A stretch of DNA of 64,000 nucleotides, taken from assembly GCF_020010905.1 (NCBI RefSeq), contig NZ_JAGJBY010000001.1, positions 310,001 through 374,000 on the forward strand, read 5' to 3'. This DNA comes from Streptomyces acidiscabies (GTDB lineage: Bacteria > Actinomycetota > Actinomycetes > Streptomycetales > Streptomycetaceae). Below the pieces are notes generated by a model that saw only the letters and a program-made list of their open reading frames with translations, did no database searches and was not told where the DNA came from. Numbering within the stretch: the stretch's first letter is position 1; each line of letters begins with the position of its first letter. Both the position numbers and the translations under genes were made by a program. Below are positions 27,216 through 34,441 of the stretch, piece by piece.

Positions 27216-27983
27216 CTACATGTCCTGGTCGGTGCGCTCCCGCACGGGCTGGTTGCTCATCGCGTCCTGCCGGCCGGCCTGGTACGCGGTGACGCTGTCA
27301 CGGGCCCGCGTCGTCTCGCGCTCGGCGGTCGTCAGGAGCCGCTCCATCCGCTGGCGCATCGGGCCGATCAGCCCGCCGCCGACCCCGACGATCAGGATCC
27401 CGGCGCCGGCCGCGAGCGCCGCGTACAGCACCGGCTGGGTGACCGTCGTCGCGATGCCCGCCTGGCCGAGCGCGGCGATCACGCCGAGCGCGAGGATGCA
27501 GGCCCACACGACCGTCGCGAGCGTACGGCCGTACGACATCGAGGACAGCGCGCTGCCGACGATCGCGCGCACCGCGTTGGCGATGGCCATCGCGACGACC
27601 ACGAGGACGACCGCGACGATGCCGCGCGGCAGCCAGCCGACGATGCTGTTGATCATCGTGCTGACCGGGTTGGTGCCGAAGACGCCGAGCGCGAGCTGGA
27701 GCGTGATCAGCATCAGCGCGTAGTAGACGATCTTGCAGACGATCCCGGTCATGTCGTACTTCGAGTCGCGCAGGAACCGGTCCGCCCCCGCCCGGTCCGC
27801 GAGCCGCTCCGAACCGACCTTGCGCAGCACGCGGTCCAGGACCCGGGCGATCATCTTCGACACGAACCAGCCGATGGCGAGGATGATCAGGAAGCCGACG
27901 AGTTTCGGCACGAACTGCGCGACCTTGGACCAGGCGTCGTTCAGTCCCTGGGTGAAGTTGATGGCGAGCGTGGTGGTGGCCAT
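27216..27983 (-). CDS. Small membrane protein with conserved TM-helix repeats (mechanosensitive-channel-like, CmpX type)
   Basis: This is a 255-residue protein from ATG 27983, preceded by AAGGAT. It has about five hydrophobic helices. The amphipathic 'conserved TM helix' segments (LVGFLIILAIGWFVSKMIARVL and GWLPRGIVAVVLVVVAMAIANAV) are the repeats found in small-conductance mechanosensitive channel relatives. It lacks the MscS cytoplasmic cage. The C-terminal 35 residues are polar. A role in osmotic or envelope homeostasis is inferred. Confidence 0.75.
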   Translation of the reverse strand: MATTTLAINFTQGLNDAWSKVAQFVPKLVGFLIILAIGWFVSKMIARVLDRVLRKVGSERLADRAGADRFLRDSKYDMTGIVCKIVYYALMLITLQLALGVFGTNPVSTMINSIVGWLPRGIVAVVLVVVAMAIANAVRAIVGSALSSMSYGRTLATVVWACILALGVIAALGQAGIATTVTQPVLYAALAAGAGILIVGVGGGLIGPMRQRMERLLTTAERETTRARDSVTAYQAGRQDAMSNQPVRERTDQDM

Positions 27984-27994
27984 GGGCGGCACAT

Positions 27995-28498
27995 CCTTCG
28001 TTCGTTTTCCCGAAGCTCGGACCAGCGGTGCAACGCCCCCCTCCTTCCGTGGATAGCAGGGTGGGGTGGTGGGGGCCCGTGGGGTGGGGCTGTACGGGTG
28101 ATACCGAGGGGGTAGCGGGGTACGCCTGCGGGGTGGTTCTGGCGGGGGTGGTCCGAACGGGGTTGGGGGTGGGGGGTAGGCGGGGACTACGCAGGGGGTA
28201 CGGAGGCGGCGGGCCGGTGGCTACGGGAGGTGGGGCGGGGGTTACGGGGGTGTGGGAGCGAGGGCTACGGGTACAGCGGGCCGGCAGCTACGGGGGCGGG
28301 GGACGGTGACAGCGGGCCGGGGACTACGAGGGCGCGAGGGGCAGGGGTTACGGGGGCACACCCCGGCGACTACAGGCGCACGAGCCCCTGGGCCACGGGC
28401 ACCCCGACCCGGCCCTCGGTTGGCGTGACCAGCACGACCGGCGTCCCGGCAGGGCTCGATCAGAGCGCGGTCAGGACTCGGGGCAGGCACGGAGGGGG
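27995..28498. other. Gene-free, G-rich low-complexity intergenic DNA
   Basis: This stretch has no ORF I can support. The plus strand is unusually rich in G, with loose repeats of GGCTACGGG and GACAGCGGGCC (for example around 28250-28330) and many GGGG runs that could form quadruplexes. It continues into an ordered tandem repeat at 28499. Confidence 0.55.
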
Positions 28499-28672
28499 CG
28501 CTCGGTGACAAGGCCCCGGGCAGGACGCGGAAGAGGGCCGCTTGGTGAGAGGGCTGGGGTCAGCCCACGGAAGGGACTGCTCGGTGACAGGGCTCGGAGC
28601 AGCCCACCGAAGAGACCGCTCGGCGACAGTGCTCGGGCCAGCCCATGGAAGGGGCCGCTCTCAGTGACCGTT
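28499..28672. repeat. 39-bp tandem repeat (minisatellite), about 4.4 copies
   Basis: Units begin with GCTCGGTGACA-like sequence at about 28500, 28540, 28579, 28618 and 28657, i.e. periods of 40, 39, 39 and 39. Each continues with a CAGCCCACGGAAG-like half. Copies differ by several bases. Because 39 is a multiple of three, open frames exist on both strands, but neither has a start, ribosome site or conserved product that I trust. Confidence 0.75.
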
Positions 28673-28712
28673 CCTCGGTGCCAGCTCACGAACAGCCCGG
28701 TGACCCGTTCCC

Positions 28713-30152
28713 TCAGCGCCCCGCCGGAGTCGCCCGCGCCTCGTTCTCCAGGTACCTGAGCTGCTGCCGGATGTGGTCCAGCGCGCCCTCCCTGCGCCCC
28801 GGGACCCGGGTACGCAGCGCCGTGAGCGCGGGGGCCAGCTCGCGCGCCGGGGTCAGCGCGTCGATACGGCCCCACTGGTGGTGCGCCCGGTCCACGGCCG
28901 CCTCCACCGCGGGCGCGTCCACCGGCTGCCCGGCGGCCAGTCTGAGCGACGCCACCGACAGCCACGTACGGCAGCTGCGCTCCGCGTCCCCCGCGAGCAT
29001 CGCGAGGTCGGCGCGCACCTCGGCCCAGTGCAGCGCCTCGTCCGAGCCGGGACCGTACGCCTCCACGGCGGTCTCCTCCTGCCGGGCCGCGAGCACGTCG
29101 GCGTCGCCGTGCCGGCCGCTCTGCACGGCTGCGGTGATGGCGGCGTGCGGGTCGTCGGCGGGGGTGCCGCCGGGTACGTCATGGGGGCTGGCCGCGTCCC
29201 CGGGTACCTCGTGAGGACCAGCCACATCCCTAGGCACCTCCCGAAAGCCGACCGCATCCCCGGGTACCCCCTGAGGACCAGCCGCACCCCCAGGCACCCC
29301 CCAAGAGCCGACCGCATCCCCGGGTACCCCCTGAGAGGTAGCTGGAGTGAGCGGGTGCGCAGGAGACTGCGACGGGATGCGAGGGGCGCCCTTCGGGGGT
29401 GGGGGTACTACCACCGGGGCAGCAGGGTGGGGTTCGCCGTGGGCTCGGGGGCCCGTCGTACCCGTACCCGTCATACCCGTAGTACTCGCGCCGTACGTAC
29501 CAGCCGCACCCGCCCCCCACCCCGTACCCGGCCCGATCACCAGATCCGCGCTCTCGCCGTCACCCCGTACCCGCGCCAGCGCGGCCCCGTGCAGTTGCTC
29601 GATGCCCGGTCGGCCTCCGCTGCGCAGGATCGTCCCCACGGCCTTCATGTACGCCGGTGTCCCCGTGCCCCGCCGTCCGCCTGGCGGGACGATCCGGCCG
29701 TGGACGGCGACGTCGGGACCGCAGCCGAGGGGGTTGTCGCGGAGCCACTCCCAGGTGTCGGCGTCGGCGTGGAGGTCGAGGAGGACGGTGGTGGTACCCG
29801 GGGCGCGCAGGCGCAGTTCCTCGCGGAACCAGTGCCAGGGGAACCCCGTGTAGCGGACGGTCGCGGGGGTGGTGCGGGCGAGTGCGAGGTGCGGCAGGCG
29901 CTGGCGGCGGTCGAGCTGGAGCTGGCCGGCGACGAAGAGGGTGAGCGGTCCCGGCGACCCGGCGGCGGCCCGCAGCCGGGTCAGGACGGCCTGCGGCTCC
30001 AGCGGGTCGGCGAGTTCGACGACGTTGGCGGTGTCGGTGCCGGCCAGCACGGCGGGCGGCACCGCGGCCAGCACCGGCAGCACGGACGCGGCATCCACCA
30101 GGCGCCCCTTGCCGACAGGCGAAGCCGCCAGCAGCAGCACGGTTCCGGGCAT
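28713..30152 (-). CDS. Degenerate caspase-like N-domain protein with repeat linker and helical C-terminus
   Basis: This is a 479-residue protein from ATG 30152 with GGGAGGGA upstream. Residues 1-about 190 resemble a caspase-fold domain: LTLFVAGQLQLDRRQRLPHLALA sits where active members have a His-Gly strand, and TTVLLDLHADADTWEWL where the catalytic Cys strand ends, but the His and Cys are absent. Residues about 220-330 are low complexity with repeats of VPGDA(V/A)GP. The C-terminal 140 residues are helical, TPR-like. A pseudo-protease or scaffold role is inferred, and the fold call is tentative. Confidence 0.55.
   Translation of the reverse strand: MPGTVLLLAASPVGKGRLVDAASVLPVLAAVPPAVLAGTDTANVVELADPLEPQAVLTRLRAAAGSPGPLTLFVAGQLQLDRRQRLPHLALARTTPATVRYTGFPWHWFREELRLRAPGTTTVLLDLHADADTWEWLRDNPLGCGPDVAVHGRIVPPGGRRGTGTPAYMKAVGTILRSGGRPGIEQLHGAALARVRGDGESADLVIGPGTGWGAGAAGTYGASTTGMTGTGTTGPRAHGEPHPAAPVVVPPPPKGAPRIPSQSPAHPLTPATSQGVPGDAVGSWGVPGGAAGPQGVPGDAVGFREVPRDVAGPHEVPGDAASPHDVPGGTPADDPHAAITAAVQSGRHGDADVLAARQEETAVEAYGPGSDEALHWAEVRADLAMLAGDAERSCRTWLSVASLRLAAGQPVDAPAVEAAVDRAHHQWGRIDALTPARELAPALTALRTRVPGRREGALDHIRQQLRYLENEARATPAGR
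29195..29345 (-). repeat. 36-bp tandem repeats inside the caspase-like gene
   Basis: Units of about 36 bp containing CCGGGTACCCCCTGAG recur across this stretch and encode 12-residue repeats of the type VPGDAVG plus a variable part. They are in frame and enlarge the linker. The units contain GTAC-rich cores like those dispersed through the window. Confidence 0.65.
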
Positions 30153-30255
30153 GGGTCCCTCCCCCTGATGGATCACTTACGTCAGCACCGTAGCCGCTAC
30201 AGCCGCGATCGGGAGCCCCGGAACGGCAAACCCCCGTGCCCCCACCGGCCCCCGC

Positions 30256-31294
30256 TCACCCCTCGGGGACCATCCGTACGGCGAAGACCGTCGTGTCGTC
30301 CCCCGGTCTCCCCCTGCTGTGCCGCAGCGCTCCTTCCCGTACGAACGCCACCAGCCGGTCCGGGTCCGCGAGCCCTGCGTCGCTGGTCAGAGCCTGGGTC
30401 AGCTCCTCCAGCAGGGGGTAGAACCGCCCCTGCGCGTCCCGTGCCTCGGTCACTCCGTCCGTCACGAGGAGGACGGTCTCCTCCGCGCCGACCTCGACCC
30501 GTAGTACCTCAGGGGTACCTCTCAGGTACCCCGGGTCCCCCGATACCCCCAGCTCCCCCAGCCCGAGCGGCAGCTCGCTCCCGGCCTCGTCCCCCAGTAC
30601 CCGTACCCCTCCGGTACCCACCGCCAGAGGCGGCTCGTGCCCGAACACCACCACCTCGACGACCGCCACACCCCCGACCGCTCCTTTGGGGGGATACCCG
30701 AGGAGTACGGCGGTGGCGAACCGGTCGCCCTCGTCGCGCCCGACCGCCGCCGCGTGCCCCCGGTGCCGCAGCATCCGCGTCTCCAGCCGCGCGGCCACCA
30801 CCCCGAGGTCGGCCTCGTGGTACCCGGCCTCCCGGAACGTCCCGAGCAGCGCCGCCGCTGCCTCGACGGCGGCGAGACCCTTGCCCTGGACGTCCCCCAC
30901 CAGTACCCGGGTCCCGTGCGGGCCGGGCTGGATGTCGTAGAAGTCGCCGCCCACCCGGGCGTCCGCGTCGGCGGCGAGATACACCTCGGCGTGCCGCAGC
31001 CCGCCCCAGTCGACGGGCAGCGGGCGCAGCACCGTACGCCGGGTGGTGTCGGCGACGTCCGTCATGCGCACCATGCGCCGCTCGGTCCGCAGCCGCGCCG
31101 CGCACGCCAGGACGGACAGGGCCCCGCCGACGGCGACGAGCACCAGGTCGACGCTCCCCGCCTTGTACCGGTCCGGCTCACGCAGCTCGGTGAGGACGAA
31201 CGCGGCGAGCGACGCCACGGCGAACAGCGCGGTCGTCCGCACCCCGCACAGCACCGCCGCGATCGCGACGACGAACACGCAGAACGACTCGATT
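30256..31294 (-). pseudogene. PP2C (SpoIIE-type) phosphatase, 3' part, cut off by the tnpB element
   Basis: About 345 codons remain, beginning inside a membrane region (ESFCVFVVAIAAVLCGVRTTALFA) and continuing with a second helix, an RTERRMVRMTDVADTTRR linker and a full PPM/SpoIIE phosphatase domain. Metal-site motifs are VGGDFYDI and VGDVQGKG, with LLVTDGVTEARD and RPGDDTTVFAVRM at the end. The 5' end is separated by the insertion at 31295-32923, so no full-length protein is made. The open frame continues into the element and ends in an unrelated N-terminus. A dispersed GTAC repeat lies in frame near 30500-30545 (residues GYLRGTPEVLRVE). Confidence 0.85.
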
Positions 31295-31440
31295 TGACAT
31301 CCTCCCCTTCTTTTAAAAGAGGGGGATTCCAACCCATACGGGTTGAGGTTCACGGACGCTCGACCGCCGTGTGGGCGGTGTCGTCCCTCCGGCACCGGCT
31401 GATCGCCGGGGGCGGGGAATCCCGCCCTGTCCTGCCACGA
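31295..31440 (-). ncRNA. Predicted omega-RNA region at the tnpB 3' end
   Basis: In IS605-type elements the RNA guide of TnpB is made from the 3' part of tnpB through the right end, with the guide taken from flanking DNA. Here that region includes the last roughly 40 codons of tnpB and the right-end hairpin. The flanking guide would start AATCGAGTCGTTCTGC in the phosphatase gene. The RNA limits are approximate and inferred from family behaviour only. Confidence 0.4.
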
Positions 31441-32629
31441 CGTTGACTGCTGCGTTGGTGTCCGCGTTGCAGGTGAAGCCGCAGGAGGAACACTCGAACT
31501 CGGCTTGGCTCTTGCGCGAGTTCTTGTCGATCCATCCGCAGGCACTGCACCGCAGACTCGTGTACGGGGCGGGTACGTCCTCGACGCGGCCAGGGGCTTT
31601 GTGCTCGGTGCGCTGCCTCAGCAGCCCCCAGCCCTGGGCAAGGATCACCCGGTTCAATCCGGCCTTGGCCGCCCGTCCGTTCTTGAGGTACTGGCCGGGC
31701 CGGTCTGGGTCCGGCTTGGCCTTGGTCTTGGCGGTCATGTTCTTGATGTTCAGTTTCTCGAACCGCACGACATCGTAGGTGCGGGCGAGCATGGTGCTGG
31801 TCTTCTCGCACCAGTCCTTGCGCCGGTTGGCTTCACGGGCCTTGAGCTTGGCAACCTTCGCGTACTCGGCGGTCTTCTCGGGGCTGCCCCTCTTCGCGCG
31901 GGCGGCGCGCCTCTGATGCTTGCGGACCTGGGCGCGTTCCCTGACGGTGAGCTGAGGGCAGTTGAGGGTGCGCCCGTCGGAGAGAGCGGCGGTGATCTTC
32001 ACGCCCCGGTCGATGCCGATGACCTCACCCGTACCGGGCGCCGGGGTCAGCCCTGGGATGACGGCGAACGCAATGTGCCACTGGCTGTTCTTGAAGGTGA
32101 CGCGGAACGTCTTCGCGGAGGGCGGGGCGGCGCCTTTGCCCTTGGCGGACAGGCGGAAGCGGACCCATCCGCAGCCGGGCACCTTCACCTGCGCCCACCT
32201 GCGGTTGAGTTTCCGCACGACGACCGAGCGGCCCATGACCTGCTTGCCCTTGGCGTTCAGCTTCGGCGAGCCATCGGTGTCGTATTCGGGTACACGGTCG
32301 GTGCCGATGACGCGGAAGCCCTCGTGCCGGAACTTCCTGCGCCAGGTCGGCTCACCGAACCCCGAGGTGAAGCGGGCGTTCTTGGCCCGGGCGAAGTCCT
32401 TCAACGCCTGCTGCTGCACATCCGCGTTCCCGGCACCCAGCCACTCGTTCTCACGCCGGGCCTCGGTGAGCTGACGGCACTGCTCGGCGAAACCGGGAGC
32501 GGACCCGCGCCAACGGCGCCAGTGCGAGTGCTGTTCGACGGCGAGGTTCCAGACGTACCGGGCGTGCGCACAGTGCGAGAGCATCCGCTCCGCCTGCGCG
32601 GGCGTCGGGTACATCCGGAAACGACTCAT
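31313..32629 (-). CDS. tnpB: TnpB, RNA-guided nuclease of an IS605-type element
   Basis: This is a 438-residue protein with an intact frame. The RuvC catalytic residues are Asp207 (GIDRG), Glu291 (RFEKLNIKNM) and Asp390 (NADTNAAVN). The zinc ribbon uses Cys361, Cys364, Cys380 and Cys383. The N-terminal helix-turn-helix and REC-like parts are present. The last about 38 residues are a dispensable-looking tail overlapping the guide RNA region. The promoter TTGATC-18-CATAAT (complement of 32636-32665) reads from the divergent region shared with the RHH gene. All residues needed for cleavage are present, so it may be active. Confidence 0.93.
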   Translation of the reverse strand: MSRFRMYPTPAQAERMLSHCAHARYVWNLAVEQHSHWRRWRGSAPGFAEQCRQLTEARRENEWLGAGNADVQQQALKDFARAKNARFTSGFGEPTWRRKFRHEGFRVIGTDRVPEYDTDGSPKLNAKGKQVMGRSVVVRKLNRRWAQVKVPGCGWVRFRLSAKGKGAAPPSAKTFRVTFKNSQWHIAFAVIPGLTPAPGTGEVIGIDRGVKITAALSDGRTLNCPQLTVRERAQVRKHQRRAARAKRGSPEKTAEYAKVAKLKAREANRRKDWCEKTSTMLARTYDVVRFEKLNIKNMTAKTKAKPDPDRPGQYLKNGRAAKAGLNRVILAQGWGLLRQRTEHKAPGRVEDVPAPYTSLRCSACGWIDKNSRKSQAEFECSSCGFTCNADTNAAVNVVAGQGGIPRPRRSAGAGGTTPPTRRSSVREPQPVWVGIPLF

Positions 32630-32635
32630 TCACCC

Positions 32636-32689
32636 ATTATGGGTTCACTTTGGGTCTAAGATCAATACCGTTCCGGGTCTACTCTGGGT
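32636..32689. promoter_or_regulatory. Divergent promoter region with paired TGGGT-N6-TGGGT boxes
   Basis: Two boxes, TGGGT-N6-TGGGT at 32640-32655 and CGGGT-N6-TGGGT at 32674-32689, share the same spacing and are 34 bases apart. The first overlaps the tnpB -10 and spacer (minus strand TTGATC 32660-32665, CATAAT 32636-32641). The second overlaps the likely -10 (TACTCT, 32680-32685) of the RHH gene. Short tandem boxes are typical operators of ribbon-helix-helix repressors, so autoregulation plus control of tnpB is inferred. Confidence 0.6.
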
Positions 32690-32691
32690 GC

Positions 32692-32895
32692 ATGGTGAAC
32701 TTCAATCTCCGCCTCCCCGATGACCTGCACGCCGCCATCAAGGCATCAGCCGAGCGTGACGGACGCTCCGCCCACGGACAGATGCTGTGGTATCTGCGGC
32801 AAGCGGTTGAGTCCTCCGGTACGCCGGATCGCCCCGGCGGCGATCCGGCTACTCCTGCCCCGCTACGCGGGCGCGGGCATTCCCCCAGGCCCTGA
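32692..32895 (+). CDS. Ribbon-helix-helix (Arc-like) DNA-binding protein of the IS element
   Basis: This is a 67-residue protein. Residues 1-43 form an Arc/CopG-type RHH domain: a beta strand NFNLRLPDDLH, helix one AAIKASAERDGRS and helix two HGQMLWYLRQAVE. The tail is Pro/Gly/Arg-rich. It is divergent from tnpB inside the element boundaries and immediately behind paired operator-like boxes. The ATG is 3 bases after the second box, so the mRNA is probably leaderless. It probably represses tnpB and itself; a partner toxin is not seen. Confidence 0.7.
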   Translation: MVNFNLRLPDDLHAAIKASAERDGRSAHGQMLWYLRQAVESSGTPDRPGGDPATPAPLRGRGHSPRP

Positions 32896-32923
32896 AGGAC
32901 CGAGCCTCTGCCCGGAAACTCGG

Positions 32924-33034
32924 TGGAACCGCACATTGGTCCCCACGTCCAGCAGGGTGATCCCGGGTTAGCAGGGCGGCCGGCACCAGCCAGGTCACCC
33001 TGCGCCCCCGTACGCCGAAGAGCCCGAGCCGCAT
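32924..33034 (-). pseudogene. PP2C phosphatase, 5' remnant with a frameshift
   Basis: From ATG 33034 the frame reads MRLGLFGVRGRRVTWLVPAA and then shifts. The next frame reads ITLLDVGTNVRF, the usual first membrane region of this phosphatase family, and joins the 3' fragment in frame across the element. The shift is at CTAACCCGGG (about 32964-32973), where one extra A also creates a TAA. So the gene carries both an insertion and a one-base indel. The true start may be further upstream. Confidence 0.7.
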
Positions 33035-33156
33035 GGGCCGAGGGGACCACGCGGCGCTGTCGTCCGCATCCCCACGGAGACCGACTTGCCAGCGTCACTC
33101 CCTGGGTGTGCTCTGGAGGTCAGGGGGTGGGGGATACCCGGAGAGGAGTACTCCAG

Positions 33157-33579
33157 ATGGCTCACGCGGCACCCGCACCACATGATGCGAACCACGTCTT
33201 CAGCGCCCGTACCCACCGGATCGCGGCCTGGGCGGGTCCGGTGGTACTAGGACTCGTGTACGGGTACTGGGTGGCGGCCGTCCGCCGCTCGGGCGGCCCG
33301 ATCACCGGCTGGAACCTGCTGCTCGGCTTCGTCAGCGCCCTCGCCCTCGTGGCGGCGTACGTCGCGGTGCGCGCCGTCGCCCCGCGCCTGGAGCGCGAGG
33401 TGCACGCCGTGCTGTGGGCGTCCTTCGCGGGCTGCGCGTTCGGCTTCGCCTACAGCCAGACCGGTGCGACGATCTGGCGCTCCGTGATGATGTCCCTCGG
33501 GGTCGCGGCGGGCGTCTTCGTCGTCCTCTTCTACCGGTACTACACCCACGAGGACGGCGAGGGGCATCGCGTCCGCTGA
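33157..33579 (+). CDS. Small integral membrane protein, hypothetical
   Basis: This is a 140-residue protein from ATG 33157 with GAGAGGAG eight bases upstream. It has four membrane helices (VVLGLVYGYWVAAV; LLLGFVSALALVAAYVAV; VLWASFAGCAFGFAY; MMSLGVAAGVFVVLFYRYY) and short polar ends (THEDGEGHRVR). The family is not recognised. It is followed by a GTAC-rich element and a strong terminator. Confidence 0.75.
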   Translation: MAHAAPAPHDANHVFSARTHRIAAWAGPVVLGLVYGYWVAAVRRSGGPITGWNLLLGFVSALALVAAYVAVRAVAPRLEREVHAVLWASFAGCAFGFAYSQTGATIWRSVMMSLGVAAGVFVVLFYRYYTHEDGEGHRVR

Positions 33580-33617
33580 GGTAGCTCCCCGGTTGTAACC
33601 GGGTAGTACCTGAGGCC

Positions 33618-33671
33618 GACAGGGCCGGGCCCCGGCGGGTGGTCGTCCACCCGCCGGGGCCCGGTCCTGTC
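33618..33671. terminator. Long terminator hairpin between converging genes
   Basis: A 25-bp stem (33618-33642 with 33647-33671) closes on a TCGT loop, with one G-T wobble. It is preceded by GTAGTACCTGAGG of the dispersed repeat family. Confidence 0.85.
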
Positions 33672-33688
33672 ACGGTCGCGTCATCCGC

Positions 33689-34261
33689 TCACCACCAGCC
33701 CGAGGATCCGGCCGAACTCCAGCTCCACGAGCCCGAGGCGCTCCACGAACCGGAGCCCGCGGCGCTCCACGAGGTGGCGTAGGGGTCGTAGGAGTTGTTC
33801 CAGCCGTAGGGGTCGTCCCAGTTGCTCCAGTTCCCGTTCTTCCACTGGGGGCAGGGGTCGGAGCAGGTCGGCACCCAGGCGCCGCCGGTGTTCACGAACG
33901 CGGCGCTGGCCCAGCCCTGGGCGCCGACGAGCCAGTACCAGTAGGGGTTCCCGTTGACGCTCTGCCCCTGGACCATGCACTGCACACGGTCCTGGCTGCC
34001 GGGGGAGAGCGCGGTGACGACGCCCGAGTTCGTGGTGGGCGACGACCGTACGTTGAGTTCTGTGCCCGAGACGACGGTGCCCCAGATCGGGCCGCCGCCT
34101 CCGCCGTGTCCGCCGCCGCGTCCCTCTGCGAAGGCGGGTGAGGTGGTCGCCGGCGTGGTCGATGGCGCTGTCGCCGCGTGGGTGCCCGCCGCGGCCACGG
34201 CCAGCGTGCCACCGGTGAGCAGGGCCGCGGCCAGGGTCCGCAGGACCGGAGTACTGCGCAT
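33689..34261 (-). CDS. Secreted SH3-domain protein with Ser/Trp-rich C-terminus
   Basis: This is a 190-residue protein from ATG 34261. It has a signal peptide (residues 1-29, ending GTHAA) and a His/Gly linker. The bacterial SH3 domain has GTELNVRSSPTTNSGVV and GNPYWYWLVGAQGWASAAFV. Cys pairs (VQC, TCSDPCPQW) are probably disulfides. The C-terminal 45 residues are Ser/Trp/Gly/Asn-rich (SWSASGSWSWSSAGSSGWW), an unusual adhesive-like tail. Bacterial SH3 domains often bind the cell wall. Function is not shown. Confidence 0.8.
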   Translation of the reverse strand: MRSTPVLRTLAAALLTGGTLAVAAAGTHAATAPSTTPATTSPAFAEGRGGGHGGGGGPIWGTVVSGTELNVRSSPTTNSGVVTALSPGSQDRVQCMVQGQSVNGNPYWYWLVGAQGWASAAFVNTGGAWVPTCSDPCPQWKNGNWSNWDDPYGWNNSYDPYATSWSAAGSGSWSASGSWSWSSAGSSGWW

Positions 34262-34441
34262 GATTCGGCCTCCTTCTCCCCTGAACGTCCCCGTTTCTCC
34301 CCAGCACCAGGAAACACCCGTTCGGGTGAACCCTCCACCGGAGGGGGGAGGGGGTGGAGAGTCGGTACGCACCCACATGGCGGCAACCCGCTGGCGTACC
34401 CCTCAGGTACCCCCTTGCCTGGAGGCGTGGCCCTTACCAGC

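Larger units (their letters stand above)
31295..32923 (-). mobile_element. IS200/IS605-type element carrying tnpB and an RHH gene, no tnpA
   Basis: The right end is the typical TTGACATCCTCCCC edge followed by an imperfect hairpin (31304-31325). The left end has a small hairpin, ACCGAG (32899-32904) with CTCGGT (32919-32924). Removing 31295-32923 (give or take one or two bases) joins GATT to TGGAAC and restores the reading frame of the interrupted phosphatase gene across the junction, reading VRFQIESF. There is no target duplication, as expected for this superfamily. The Y1 transposase TnpA is absent, so mobility would depend on one supplied in trans. Confidence 0.85.

Noticed and set aside
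28499..28672. Possible CRISPR array
   Set aside because: Unit length near 39 bp invites it, but units are repeated end to end with drift; there are no unique spacers and no cas genes.
28505..28759. Open frame of 13-residue repeats (plus strand) and a mirror frame on the minus strand
   Set aside because: Both follow from a 39-bp repeat being a multiple of three; neither has a ribosome site or homologue.
31350..31811. Second small ORF inside tnpB
   Set aside because: It is an out-of-frame shadow of the RuvC and zinc-ribbon coding region.
32679..33098. 139-codon minus-strand frame across the left end of the element
   Set aside because: It runs through element and phosphatase remnant in the wrong frame; the RHH gene on the other strand explains the conserved part.
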